Shown here in pieces: positions 44,535 through 52,707 of a DNA stretch of 64,000 nucleotides. The first letter of the stretch is position 1. Each line of letters begins with the position of its first letter. The DNA comes from Oscillospiraceae bacterium. GTDB taxonomy: Bacteria; Bacillota; Clostridia; Oscillospirales; Oscillospiraceae. A program made the translations under genes and the position numbers. Location of the stretch: contig JAEDIN010000001.1 of assembly GCA_016292445.1 (NCBI GenBank), positions 31,850-95,849 of the forward strand, written 5' to 3'. A model generated the notes under the pieces. The model was given only the letters and a program-made list of their open reading frames with translations. It did no database searches and had not been told where the DNA came from.

Positions 44535-46859
44535 ATGACCATTTCTTTTAATAACGATTGGCTGTTCACGGATGATTTTGAGGCAGGCTTTGAAAACGCC
44601 GAGCCGGTCAGATTGCCGCATACCGCGTGTGAGATACCGTACAACTATATTGACTGCAATGACTATCAAATGCTTTGCGGATATAAAAAGAGCTTCTTTG
44701 CTCCCGACGATTGGTGTGGTAAGCGCATATTGCTTAGGCTTGACGGTGCTGCCCATGTTGCAACCGTTTATTGCAACGGTCATGAGGCCGCGCACCATGC
44801 CTGCGGTTATACCGCTTTTACGGCCGATTTGACAGACTATATTAAACTCGGTGAGCAAAACACTGTAACCGTTAGGCTTGACACAAGAGAAAGCCTTAAC
44901 ATTCCGCCCTTCGGCTTTGTGATTGACTATCTCTGTTACGGCGGTCTGTACAGAGAGGCTTTTCTCGAGGTGAGAAACGACTGCTATATTAAGGCTGTGA
45001 GCATAGAAAACACCGATTTAAGGGACATTGCCGTAAAGATCAGCACCTCCGATAATCTTAGCTGCGGCAAGCTTATAACGGACATTCTTGATGCCGATGG
45101 CAAAATCGTTTCTTCTGCCGGGGGTGCTGAATTTGAGCTTACCGTTCAAGACGGTATGCTTTGGTCAACGCATTCCCCATATCTATACACCTTGAGATCA
45201 AGAATAACAGACGGAGAGGCAGTTTTAGACGAAAAAACCTATCGCTTCGGTCTTAGAACGGCAAGATTTGAAAACGACGGTTTTTATTTAAACGGCAGTA
45301 AAATGAAGCTGCGCGGCATAAACAGACATCAAAGCTTTGCCTACACCGGCTACGCTATGCCTAAGTCCATGCAAAGGTATGATGCGGATATTTTAAAGTA
45401 TGAGCTTGGCGTCAATGCTGTTCGCACATCTCACTATCCGCAGTCACAGCACTTTATCGACAGATGCGATGAGTTAGGAATACTCGTTTTTACCGAGATC
45501 CCCGGCTGGCAGCACATAGGCGACGATGCTTGGAAAGAGCAGGCGGTTGAAAATACCCGTGAAATGGTGGAGCAATATATGCACCATCCGTCGATCATAC
45601 TTTGGGGCGTCAGAATAAACGAGTCACAGGATGACGATGAACTGTATAAAAAGACAAACGCAGTTGCACATAAACTTGACCGTTCAAGACAAACAAGCGG
45701 TGTAAGATATATAGAGAAAAGCAGCCTGCTCGAAGATGTATATGCCTTTAACGATTTCTCCCATAGTGGCAAAAACGCCGGACTGAAGGCGAAAAATAGT
45801 ATAACCTCCGATAAGCGCCGTCCATATTTAGTTTCCGAGTGCAACGGACATATGTTCCCCACAAAACCCTTTGACGACGAGAGGCACCGTTTGAGCCACG
45901 CTCTGCGTCATGCGAGAGTGCTCGATGCCATGTATGCCGCCGAAGATATATGCGGTATATTCCCATGGTGTATGTTTGACTATAATACTCACAAGGATTT
46001 CGGCAGCGGTGACGGAATATGCTATCACGGCGTTATGGATATGTTCAGAAACCCGAAGCTTGCCGCTTCAGTTTTTGCAAGCCAATCCGATGCCGCTCCT
46101 TGCTGCGTTGTCTCCTCGTCAATGGACATTGGCGAACATCCTGCCGGAGATTTGGGCAGTGTCCATGTGTTTACCAACGCCGACAGCATAAACCTGTATA
46201 AAAACGGTTTGCTCGTTAAAGAGTTTTATCCCGATAGAAAAAACTTTTCGGCACTACCCCACCCTCCCGTCGTTATTGATGATTTTATAGGGAATCTGCT
46301 CGAAACTCAGGAAGGATATGACCGTAAAACCGCAGATTGCCTCAAGGATTGCCTCGGCGCGATCGCCAAGTACGGTACAAGTGCGCTTCCACCCAAATAT
46401 ATTATAAAACTTGCAAGACTTATGCTGTTTAAGGGGCTGAGGTTTTCCTACGGTGTTGAGCTGTACGGAAAATATGTGAGCAACTGGGGCGGCGAAGCAA
46501 CCGAGTGGCGTTTTGATGCAATAAAAGACGGCAAAGTTGTAAAATCCGTCACAAAAAAACCAGGTAGACAGGCATATATTGAGGTCGAGGTAAGCCACAC
46601 AAGGCTTGTTGAGTCCGACACCTACGATGTTGCCGCTGTGAGAATACGCGCAACAGATGAATACGGCAACCCTGCCGTGTATTATCACGAGCCTGTATGC
46701 TTAAGCTGCTCCGATAACATCAGCATAATCGGGCCTGATATTATATCCCTTAAGGGAGGCTGCGGCGGTACCTATGTTAAAACCAAAGGTGTTTCAGGTC
46801 ATGCAGAGCTTAAGGTCAATGATATTTTGATTAAATTTAGTGTAGAAACCGCCAACTGA
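44535..46859 (+). CDS. Glycoside hydrolase family 2 protein (beta-galactosidase-like)
   Basis: 774 residues without a signal peptide, so the enzyme is probably cytoplasmic. N-terminal sugar-binding domain (RLDGAAHVATVYCNG near 67-81), immunoglobulin-like domain, then a TIM barrel with GINRHQ, NAVRTSHYPQS, the acid/base in WGVRINESQ (Glu363) and the nucleophile in LVSECNGHM (Glu435). The C-terminal part after 560 resembles domains found in GH2 enzymes of gut bacteria. Could be a beta-galactosidase, beta-glucuronidase or similar; the exact sugar is not decided. GGAGA precedes the ATG. No transporter is next to it. Confidence 0.92.
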   Translation: MTISFNNDWLFTDDFEAGFENAEPVRLPHTACEIPYNYIDCNDYQMLCGYKKSFFAPDDWCGKRILLRLDGAAHVATVYCNGHEAAHHACGYTAFTADLTDYIKLGEQNTVTVRLDTRESLNIPPFGFVIDYLCYGGLYREAFLEVRNDCYIKAVSIENTDLRDIAVKISTSDNLSCGKLITDILDADGKIVSSAGGAEFELTVQDGMLWSTHSPYLYTLRSRITDGEAVLDEKTYRFGLRTARFENDGFYLNGSKMKLRGINRHQSFAYTGYAMPKSMQRYDADILKYELGVNAVRTSHYPQSQHFIDRCDELGILVFTEIPGWQHIGDDAWKEQAVENTREMVEQYMHHPSIILWGVRINESQDDDELYKKTNAVAHKLDRSRQTSGVRYIEKSSLLEDVYAFNDFSHSGKNAGLKAKNSITSDKRRPYLVSECNGHMFPTKPFDDERHRLSHALRHARVLDAMYAAEDICGIFPWCMFDYNTHKDFGSGDGICYHGVMDMFRNPKLAASVFASQSDAAPCCVVSSSMDIGEHPAGDLGSVHVFTNADSINLYKNGLLVKEFYPDRKNFSALPHPPVVIDDFIGNLLETQEGYDRKTADCLKDCLGAIAKYGTSALPPKYIIKLARLMLFKGLRFSYGVELYGKYVSNWGGEATEWRFDAIKDGKVVKSVTKKPGRQAYIEVEVSHTRLVESDTYDVAAVRIRATDEYGNPAVYYHEPVCLSCSDNISIIGPDIISLKGGCGGTYVKTKGVSGHAELKVNDILIKFSVETAN

Positions 46860-46863
46860 ATAC

Positions 46864-46908
46864 TTGACAAGAAAACGACCGTTTACTATAATGTAAACGG
46901 TCGTTTAC
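46864..46908 (+). promoter_or_regulatory. Consensus promoter embedded in twin palindromic operators before tetR
   Basis: TTGACA (46864-46869), 17 bases, TATAAT (46887-46892): full sigma-A consensus. The -10 is the exact centre of a perfect inverted repeat with 14-bp arms (46873-46886 and 46893-46906). Each arm, extended by two bases, is itself a 16-base palindrome: GTAAACGGTCGTTTAC at 46893-46908 (perfect but for the centre) and GAAAACGACCGTTTAC at 46871-46886 (one more mismatch). This suggests two regulator dimers 22 bases apart, shutting the promoter for the downstream tetR operon. Confidence 0.9.
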
Positions 46909-46925
46909 CATATGGAGGTGCATTT

Positions 46926-47546
46926 ATGGCTGATACAAAGGAGAACATTTTGATGACATCCCTTCACCTGTTTGCAAGAGATGGATACGAGGCCGTTTCT
47001 GTCAGTACCATTTCCGGCGAACTTGGCATGACAAAGGGTGCGCTTTATAAGCACTATAAGAATAAAAGAGACATTTTTGACAGTATTGTAGAAAGAATGT
47101 ATAAAATCGATGCCGAACGGTCGGTGCAATACAGAGTACCCGACGGTCAGAAAAACGAAGGAATTGCAGTATCATGGGACACGGTTAAGCAGTTTACCGT
47201 TGCGCAGTACAAATTTTGGACTGAAGATGATTTCGCGCAAAGCTTCCGCAAGATGCTTACACTTGAGCAATACCGCAACGATGAAATGGCGCAGCTTTAT
47301 CAAAGCTGTATTTCAGCAGGTCCGGTTGACTACATGGAGAGCATATTCAGCCAAATGATAGCAGACGGCAATATGAAAAAAGCAGACTCTAAGCTGCTTG
47401 CAACGGAGTTTTATGCTCCTATGTTTTTGCTGATAAACATTTCTGATCACTCCGCCTACAAGGAGCAAAATCTTGAGCTTCTTAATAACCACATTGAGCG
47501 TTTTATCCGCCGCAATAGCGCGGATAGAATCGAAAGGAAAGAATAA
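46926..47546 (+). CDS. TetR/AcrR family regulator, probably autoregulated
   Basis: 206 residues. Helix-turn-helix in AVSVSTISGELGMTKGALYKHYKNKRDIFDSIV near residues 22-54, typical TetR. The ligand domain (YKFWTEDDFAQSFRKMLTLEQYRN near 95-118) is of the type seen in Clostridial regulators of efflux or fatty acid genes; ligand unknown. GGAGG lies before the ATG. The promoter overlaps two palindromic operators, so it very likely represses itself and the co-transcribed rsgA and methyltransferase. rsgA starts on the base after its stop. Confidence 0.93.
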   Translation: MADTKENILMTSLHLFARDGYEAVSVSTISGELGMTKGALYKHYKNKRDIFDSIVERMYKIDAERSVQYRVPDGQKNEGIAVSWDTVKQFTVAQYKFWTEDDFAQSFRKMLTLEQYRNDEMAQLYQSCISAGPVDYMESIFSQMIADGNMKKADSKLLATEFYAPMFLLINISDHSAYKEQNLELLNNHIERFIRRNSADRIERKE

Positions 47547-48620
47547 ATGGCAGCTATAAACATGGCCGAGTATGGTTTGCTCGGCAAATTTGAAGCTCTG
47601 GCAAACGAACACTCTCCGCAATACAGAGTTGCGCGAATACTGTCACAGGAAAAGGGATTGTACCGACTTATCAGCGAGAACGGCGAACAGCTCGGAGAGG
47701 TATGCGGCAAGCTAAGGTATAGTGCCGACAGCACATCGGACTTCCCTGCTGTGGGTGACTTTGTATTGATCGGCAAAGGCTGCATGCAGGATAATGCCGT
47801 CATTCACGAAATTTTGCCCAGAAAAAGCGTATTTGTTCGCAAAGCCGCAGGTACTACAAGTGAAAAACAGGTTGTTGCCGCCAATATTGACACTGTTTTT
47901 ATCTGTATGTCACTTAACAACGACTTTAATCTTCGCAGGTTAGAGCGATACCTCTCCGTAGCGTGGGACAGTGGCGCAACTCCGGTAATAGTTTTAACTA
48001 AATCTGATTTATGCAATGATTTGTCCGAGCGGTTCGGCGAGGTCGAATCCATTGCCTTCGGCACAGATATTATTATTACATCGGGCATCAGAGAAGATGG
48101 ATATGTAAAGCTTCTTCCCTTCATAAAGCAAGGTAAAACGGTGGCGCTTATCGGCTCATCCGGCGTTGGAAAGTCCACCCTAATAAACCGTCTGATTGGG
48201 GAGGACAGATTAGAAACAAACGGACTGCGTAACGACGATAAGGGACGACATACGACAACAAGGCGTGAGCTTTTTTTGCTAAAGAGCGGCGGAATGGTTA
48301 TTGATACGCCGGGAATGCGCGAGCTCGGTCTGTGGGAAGCTGAGGAGGGCCTTGACAAAACCTTTGCTGATGTTGAGGAGTTGGCTTCAAGATGCCGTTT
48401 CGGTAACTGCACTCATACAAACGAGCCTGGCTGTGCAGTATTGCAGGCTATTTACTCCGGAGAGCTATCCGAAGCGCGCTGGCAGTCCTATCGGAAACTG
48501 CTAAACGAAAACCGATACACCGGGAACAATGCAGAATACATGGCAGAGAAAAGGAAAAAGTTCAAAAATATCGCTAAAATTAATAAGTTATCACATGAAA
48601 GTAAGGATTATTTAAAATGA
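47547..48620 (+). CDS. rsgA: Ribosome small subunit-dependent GTPase A
   Basis: 357 residues. Helps 30S subunit maturation. Circularly permuted GTPase: N-terminal OB-fold, then G4 (LTKSDL near 151-156), G1 (GSSGVGKSTLINRL near 208-221), G2 region (KGRHTTTRRE), G3 (DTPGMRELG near 252-260), and the C-terminal zinc site CRFGNCTHTNEPGC near 284-297. It is longer than the vegetative RsgA of many Firmicutes (about 290), and the C-terminus is basic. Its place under a TetR regulator is unusual; a second copy elsewhere is likely. Confidence 0.93.
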   Translation: MAAINMAEYGLLGKFEALANEHSPQYRVARILSQEKGLYRLISENGEQLGEVCGKLRYSADSTSDFPAVGDFVLIGKGCMQDNAVIHEILPRKSVFVRKAAGTTSEKQVVAANIDTVFICMSLNNDFNLRRLERYLSVAWDSGATPVIVLTKSDLCNDLSERFGEVESIAFGTDIIITSGIREDGYVKLLPFIKQGKTVALIGSSGVGKSTLINRLIGEDRLETNGLRNDDKGRHTTTRRELFLLKSGGMVIDTPGMRELGLWEAEEGLDKTFADVEELASRCRFGNCTHTNEPGCAVLQAIYSGELSEARWQSYRKLLNENRYTGNNAEYMAEKRKKFKNIAKINKLSHESKDYLK

Positions 48621-49333
48621 AATATGTAAAAAGCGAAAAGTATAACACCCCTGAGTTGCTGGAAAAGATAATGGGTCCAAACCCCATTAAGCTCGAGGAG
48701 GAATTGCTGCTTGATAATTTGATCCCTAAAAACGCTGTTGTCTGCGACCTCGGCAGCGGGCAAGGCCTGACAAGCGTTTTTCTTACAAAAGAATATGGTT
48801 TTACCGTTTACGCCGCCGATTTGTGGAGCGATCCCGACGAAAACCGCAAGTTCTTTGACAGCATGGGTATTGACAAAGACAATCTCATACCCGTAAAGGC
48901 TGATGCAACAGATTTGCCGTTTGAAAAAGAGTTTTTTGACGCCGTTGTAAGTACCGATTCATACAATTACTTTGGACGGGATGAAAATTTTCTTGACGAT
49001 AAGCTTCTGCCTTTTGTTAAATCCGGCGGATATATCTATATCGCAATTCCCGGAATGAAAAAGGACTGCCACGACGCTCTGCCTCCCGAGCTTTTGCTTT
49101 CCTGGACACCGGAGCAGCTTGATTATATGCACGATGTTGAGTACTGGTCTGATATGGTGAGCAAATGCAAAGGGGCTGATGTTATTAGCGTTAATGAGAT
49201 GGAGAGTAACGATGAGGTGTGGGCCGACTGGATTGCGCAGGAAAACGAATATGCCATCGGCGACCGCAAGGCAATGGAAGCAGGCGGCGGCAAGTATCTA
49301 AACTTTATCAAAATTATTCTGAAAAAGAAATAA
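48617..49333 (+). CDS. Class I SAM-dependent methyltransferase
   Basis: 238 residues. Motif I VVCDLGSGQGLTSVFL near residues 41-56, motif II acidic residue in VYAADLW near 63-69, and the DLPFEKEFFDAVVSTDSYNYFG stretch near 98-119 mark a small-molecule-type methyltransferase of the Methyltransf_11 group. The start overlaps the rsgA stop by 4 bases (ATGA). Substrate unknown. Last gene of the tetR operon. Confidence 0.9.
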   Translation: MKYVKSEKYNTPELLEKIMGPNPIKLEEELLLDNLIPKNAVVCDLGSGQGLTSVFLTKEYGFTVYAADLWSDPDENRKFFDSMGIDKDNLIPVKADATDLPFEKEFFDAVVSTDSYNYFGRDENFLDDKLLPFVKSGGYIYIAIPGMKKDCHDALPPELLLSWTPEQLDYMHDVEYWSDMVSKCKGADVISVNEMESNDEVWADWIAQENEYAIGDRKAMEAGGGKYLNFIKIILKKK

Positions 49334-49348
49334 GCATGAAAATTAAGA

Positions 49349-49378
49349 AAGCCCCACACTAATTTGAGTGTGGGGCTT
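49349..49378. terminator. Terminator between the methyltransferase and tRNA-Thr
   Basis: Perfect 12-bp stem AAGCCCCACACT / AGTGTGGGGCTT with a six-base loop. On the minus strand it directly follows the tRNA CCA end and is followed by TTCTTAATTTT, so it mainly ends the tRNA transcript; it may also stop the plus-strand operon. Confidence 0.8.
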
Positions 49379-49453
49379 GGAGCTGGTGGGGTGACTCGAA
49401 CACCTGACCTGCTGATTACGAATCAGCTGCTCTACCGACTGAGCTACACCAGC
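49378..49453 (-). tRNA. tRNA-Thr (anticodon CGT)
   Basis: 76 bases with an encoded CCA end. Acceptor arms GCTGGTG / CACCAGC, D-arm AGTCGGTAGA, anticodon arm GCTGA-TTCGTAA-TCAGC with anticodon CGT (reads ACG), and the T-loop TTCGAGT. One A-C mismatch closes the T stem. Confidence 0.96.
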
Positions 49454-49471
49454 AAAAATCACAGCTTTCGT

Positions 49472-49500
49472 ATTTTAGCATAATGAGCTGTCAAAGTCAA
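49472..49500 (-). promoter_or_regulatory. Sigma-A promoter for tRNA-Thr
   Basis: Minus-strand TTGACT (49500-49495), 17 bases, TAAAAT (49477-49472), ending 18 bases before the tRNA. Confidence 0.75.
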
Positions 49501-49783
49501 TCGAAATTATAATTACAATTTGTATTATTACTTGTAACTAAAACGAAATCTTTCGTGATTTGAAATTATAAGTAATTGATTTACAGGACCTTTTTACTCA
49601 CTAAGACCCGAAAAACAGTTACCATAAGTCTTACGAGTAATTATTATTCATTTAGTTATCAACATTTTCAACAGGTTTTTCAACACGCGAAAATGCTATA
49701 AAATCCATAGATTATTGCAAATAATCTATTAATCTATAAATCCTCAAACAGCAAAAAATAACAAATCAGAAACAAAAAATTGT
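49501..49783. other. AT-rich gene-free stretch with DnaA-box-like repeats
   Basis: No gene is visible. Three 9-mers of DnaA-box type follow each other at 49656 (TTATCAACA), 49665 (TTTTCAACA) and 49677 (TTTTCAACA). Just after lies a perfect 10-bp inverted repeat, ATAGATTATT-GCA-AATAATCTAT, near 49707-49729, in very AT-rich DNA. The layout looks like a DnaA-binding and unwinding region, but no dnaA, dnaN or gyr genes are near. Confidence 0.4.
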
Positions 49784-50455
49784 TTACATAACTCCGTTTT
49801 GCTTCAGTGAATGATACATACCGCTGCCAACAATTATGTGGTCAAGCAACTCAACGCCTACTAAATCAAGGGCATTTTTCACGATCCCGGTACAGTATTC
49901 GTCCTCATGCGACGGAGTCGGCAGTCCGTTCGGGTGATTATGAGCTATTATTACGCTTGCGGCTTTATACTTCATCGCTGTTTCTACAAGCATTCTAACG
50001 CCTATCTCGGTAGCATTTACTATGCCCTTGCTTATTGCCTTGCACGCAATCACCCGACTTGCATTATCAAGAAGCAGCGCATAGGCAATTTCGTCTTGCT
50101 CATACATAAATTTGGACAAAAAGAATTTACCGACCTCGTCAGCCGATTCAATACTCTTTTTCGGAACGCTCACCTGCTCCATATATCTGCGACTGATTTC
50201 GGGAATGAGCTTGAGCAATACCGCGGCATTCTCACCTATTCCGTCAACCTCACTCAAAGACTTATAATCTGCCTCAAGCACAGCCGGCAAAGATCCGAAA
50301 TTCATCAGGAGCTTATGCGCAAGCTCGTTGGTATCCTTGCGCGGCAAAGCGTAAAACAGCAGCATCTCCAGTGCGTTATGGTCATTAAATCCGTCCAATC
50401 CTACCTCGGAAAAGCGGCTTTTCATCCTTTGGCGATGACCGTCATGAACTCCCAT
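49784..50455 (-). CDS. radC: RadC family protein (JAB/MPN domain)
   Basis: 223 residues. An N-terminal HhH part (LSEVDGIGENAAVLLKLIPEI near 66-86) is followed by the metal-binding JAMM domain with AHNHPNGLPTPSHED near 172-186. RadC was thought to act in DNA repair; its real function is uncertain. First gene after the AT-rich gap on the 3' side, last of the uvrB-to-radC string, 12 bases after tsaD. Confidence 0.94.
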   Translation of the reverse strand: MGVHDGHRQRMKSRFSEVGLDGFNDHNALEMLLFYALPRKDTNELAHKLLMNFGSLPAVLEADYKSLSEVDGIGENAAVLLKLIPEISRRYMEQVSVPKKSIESADEVGKFFLSKFMYEQDEIAYALLLDNASRVIACKAISKGIVNATEIGVRMLVETAMKYKAASVIIAHNHPNGLPTPSHEDEYCTGIVKNALDLVGVELLDHIIVGSGMYHSLKQNGVM

Positions 50456-50466
50456 TGCTTCTCCCC

Positions 50467-51468
50467 TTAAAGCTCCATATTCGCATACGCGTTCAGTTCG
50501 CTTCCGGCTATATTTCCTTCAAGGAACTCATAGTAGCCCTGACAGCCTATCATAGCCGCATTATCACCGCACAGCTTCAGCGGGGGCACGAACAGTTGGC
50601 AGCCTGCTTTCTCAGCAGCGGCCTTAAAATCAGCTCTTATTCTTGAATTGGCTGCAACACCGCCGGCAACGGCTATTTTATTATATCCGAGTTCCTTTGT
50701 CGCCATAATTGTGCGAGGCACTAAGCTATCGCTGACAGCAGCGGTAAAGGACGCCGCGAGAGACGCTCTGTCAATAGTCTCGCCCTTTTGCTCTGCGTTG
50801 TGGACTATGTTTATCACAGCGGTCTTTAGTCCGGAAAAGCTCATATCGTATGGACTTCCGTCAATATGTGTTCTGGGCAAATGATATTTTTTATCGTCTC
50901 CACCCTGCGAAAGCAGGTCAATGGGCTTACCGCCGGGGTAAGGCAAGCCGAGAACTCGTGCCGTTTTGTCGAAGCACTCTCCTGCCGCATCGTCACGGGT
51001 AGAACCGATGACCTTCAGATCAGTATAGCTGCGTACATCTATGATAAGCGTATTACCGCCGGAAATGGCAAGACAGAGAAACGGCGGCTCAAGCTCAGGG
51101 TATGCTATGTAATTTGCCGCAACATGGCCTTTTATGTGGTGAACCGGAATCAATGGCACATCAAGGCTAAGCGCAACTGCCTTTGCAAAGTTAAGGCCGA
51201 CAAGCACAGTGCCGATAAGGCCCGGTGCATAGGTGACGGCAACAGCGTCTATATCGCTCTTTTCTATACCTGCGGTTTGAATTGCTCTTTCCGCAAGTCG
51301 TGATATTACCTCAACATGGCTCCTTGAGGCTATCTCGGGTACAACGCCGCCGTAGATAGCGTGCAGATCCGCCTGTGAAAAAATCTGGTCGGTCAAAACC
51401 TTTCTGCCGTCTTCAACTACCGCTACGGCGGTTTCATCACATGATGATTCAAACGCTAATATCTTCAC
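50467..51468 (-). CDS. tsaD: tRNA threonylcarbamoyladenosine transferase TsaD
   Basis: 333 residues. Transfers the threonylcarbamoyl group to A37 of ANN-decoding tRNAs. LAFESSCDETAVAVV near residues 4-18, VHHIKGHVAAN near 107-117 (metal histidines) and CLAISGGNT near 130-138 are the Kae1/TsaD signatures. Next to rimI, as usual, but tsaB and tsaE, normally alongside, are not in the window. Confidence 0.97.
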   Translation of the reverse strand: MKILAFESSCDETAVAVVEDGRKVLTDQIFSQADLHAIYGGVVPEIASRSHVEVISRLAERAIQTAGIEKSDIDAVAVTYAPGLIGTVLVGLNFAKAVALSLDVPLIPVHHIKGHVAANYIAYPELEPPFLCLAISGGNTLIIDVRSYTDLKVIGSTRDDAAGECFDKTARVLGLPYPGGKPIDLLSQGGDDKKYHLPRTHIDGSPYDMSFSGLKTAVINIVHNAEQKGETIDRASLAASFTAAVSDSLVPRTIMATKELGYNKIAVAGGVAANSRIRADFKAAAEKAGCQLFVPPLKLCGDNAAMIGCQGYYEFLEGNIAGSELNAYANMEL

Positions 51469-51478
51469 TTTATTATCC

Positions 51479-51925
51479 TCATCTCAGAAATTTTGTCATC
51501 AGTATGGCATTTTCAGTCGGCTTGTTATAGTAATTCTTTCTCATACCCACATCTGAAAAGCCGTTTTTTCTGTAAAGCTCAATTGCAGGTAAATTGCTTT
51601 CACGAACCTCAAGCGTTACAAAGCTGAGGTTTTTTTCATTTGCCCGTTTTATAAGAGACTCAATCAGCTTATCGGCAATGCCGAGTCGTCTGCACTCGGG
51701 AGAGACGGCAACATTAGATATATAACCCTCGTCGAGAACATACATCATTCCGACATAGCCCAGCACTCTGCCGCTGTCGTTAAATGCGGCTATAAAAATG
51801 TGCATATCATCAGGAAGCTGAGAAATGAGCGCCTGTCTTGACCACGGAACGGAAAAGCACTGCTTTTCAAGCAGCTCTATCTCATCAATATGCTCGAGAC
51901 GGACATCCGCAATTTCAAAATACAT
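51479..51925 (-). CDS. rimI: Ribosomal-protein-alanine N-acetyltransferase RimI
   Basis: 148 residues, GNAT fold. Acetylates the N-terminus of ribosomal protein S18. VAVSPECRRLGIADKLIES near residues 74-92 is the acetyl-CoA pyrophosphate loop (RRLGIA); ESNLPAIELYRKNGF near 114-128 is motif B. The ATG at 51925 shares a base with the upstream stop (TGATG), with AGGAGG 7 bases before it. Confidence 0.93.
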   Translation of the reverse strand: MYFEIADVRLEHIDEIELLEKQCFSVPWSRQALISQLPDDMHIFIAAFNDSGRVLGYVGMMYVLDEGYISNVAVSPECRRLGIADKLIESLIKRANEKNLSFVTLEVRESNLPAIELYRKNGFSDVGMRKNYYNKPTENAILMTKFLR

Positions 51926-52707
51926 CAAAAGTCCTCCTGCTCAAGCTCATCAATTACGGCGAGGACCTCATCGGTGAGCCTTTCAAGAGTCTTTTTCCAG
52001 CCGAAGGCAAAAGCCGGAGGCTTGATATCATCCTCAGCAAGACACATTACACGCTCATCAAGCTCCTGAAAGCGCCTGGAAAGCTCGTCTGCCTGCTCCA
52101 AAGTCATGCACAAGGCAATATCGCAGGAGGCAAGGAGCTCTCTTGTAACCTCGTTGGGGGTACATTTTGGAAGCCTTATTCCTAAACTCTCGCAAGCCTT
52201 AACAAGCTTTGCAGGCATTACTGCGCAGGGTGTTAGCCCGGCGGAATATGCTGTCACCTGCGCACTTTTCCCCTGCTTATTCGCATTAAACACAGCCTCG
52301 GCGACCATGGAAAGCGAATTGTCGTCACAGACGAACAAAATACTGCCTACATCAATTCCGTTAAACCCATAGAGCTCCGACTGCCTGTCGTCCCAATGCT
52401 CAAGGCTTCTGTCACCGGCCATGCTTTCGATATGGTGCGTAAGCTCATGATGCAGCGTATTTTTCAGCCTCCGGCGAAACACTTCATCTTCCATATCGCC
52501 GTAAAGCTCTACAAACGAGCCATAGTAAAGCTCGATATATCTGCCCATCTCGTTTCTGAAATAGGTGCCGAGTGTATATCTGCCGTCTTCGGAGGTCACC
52601 GCCTGTTCGACAAAACTGACTCCCCCGTTTAATTTTTCAAAAATGCCCTGCGGCAATTCATCGGCAAGCTCATCGAGAACGATCGCTGCTTCTTCATAGC
52701 TTAACAT
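51925..52707 (-). CDS. Fusion of a zincin-like metallopeptidase domain and an LMW-phosphatase-like domain
   Basis: 260 residues with two domains. Residues 1-110 match the small bacterial metallopeptidase family (zincin_1): the metal motif is HHELTHHIES, with HExxH at 87-91 and Glu94. From about residue 122, ILFVCDDNSLSMVAEAVFN resembles the start of low-molecular-weight phosphotyrosine phosphatases / ArsC (VCxxNxxRSxxAEA), but the Arg of the C-x5-R loop is Ser133; Cys127 remains. The C-terminal LAEDDIKPPAF would be the acid-loop region. The first half may be active and the second is probably a degenerate, binding-only domain. It starts on the polA stop (TGATG) and rimI starts on its stop. Confidence 0.82.
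   Translation of the reverse strand: MLSYEEAAIVLDELADELPQGIFEKLNGGVSFVEQAVTSEDGRYTLGTYFRNEMGRYIELYYGSFVELYGDMEDEVFRRRLKNTLHHELTHHIESMAGDRSLEHWDDRQSELYGFNGIDVGSILFVCDDNSLSMVAEAVFNANKQGKSAQVTAYSAGLTPCAVMPAKLVKACESLGIRLPKCTPNEVTRELLASCDIALCMTLEQADELSRRFQELDERVMCLAEDDIKPPAFAFGWKKTLERLTDEVLAVIDELEQEDF

Noticed and set aside
49501..49783. Chromosome origin oriC
   Set aside because: DnaA-like boxes are present but there are no dnaA, dnaN, recF, gyrB or rpmH genes nearby, and genes on either side converge rather than diverge; kept only as a finding.
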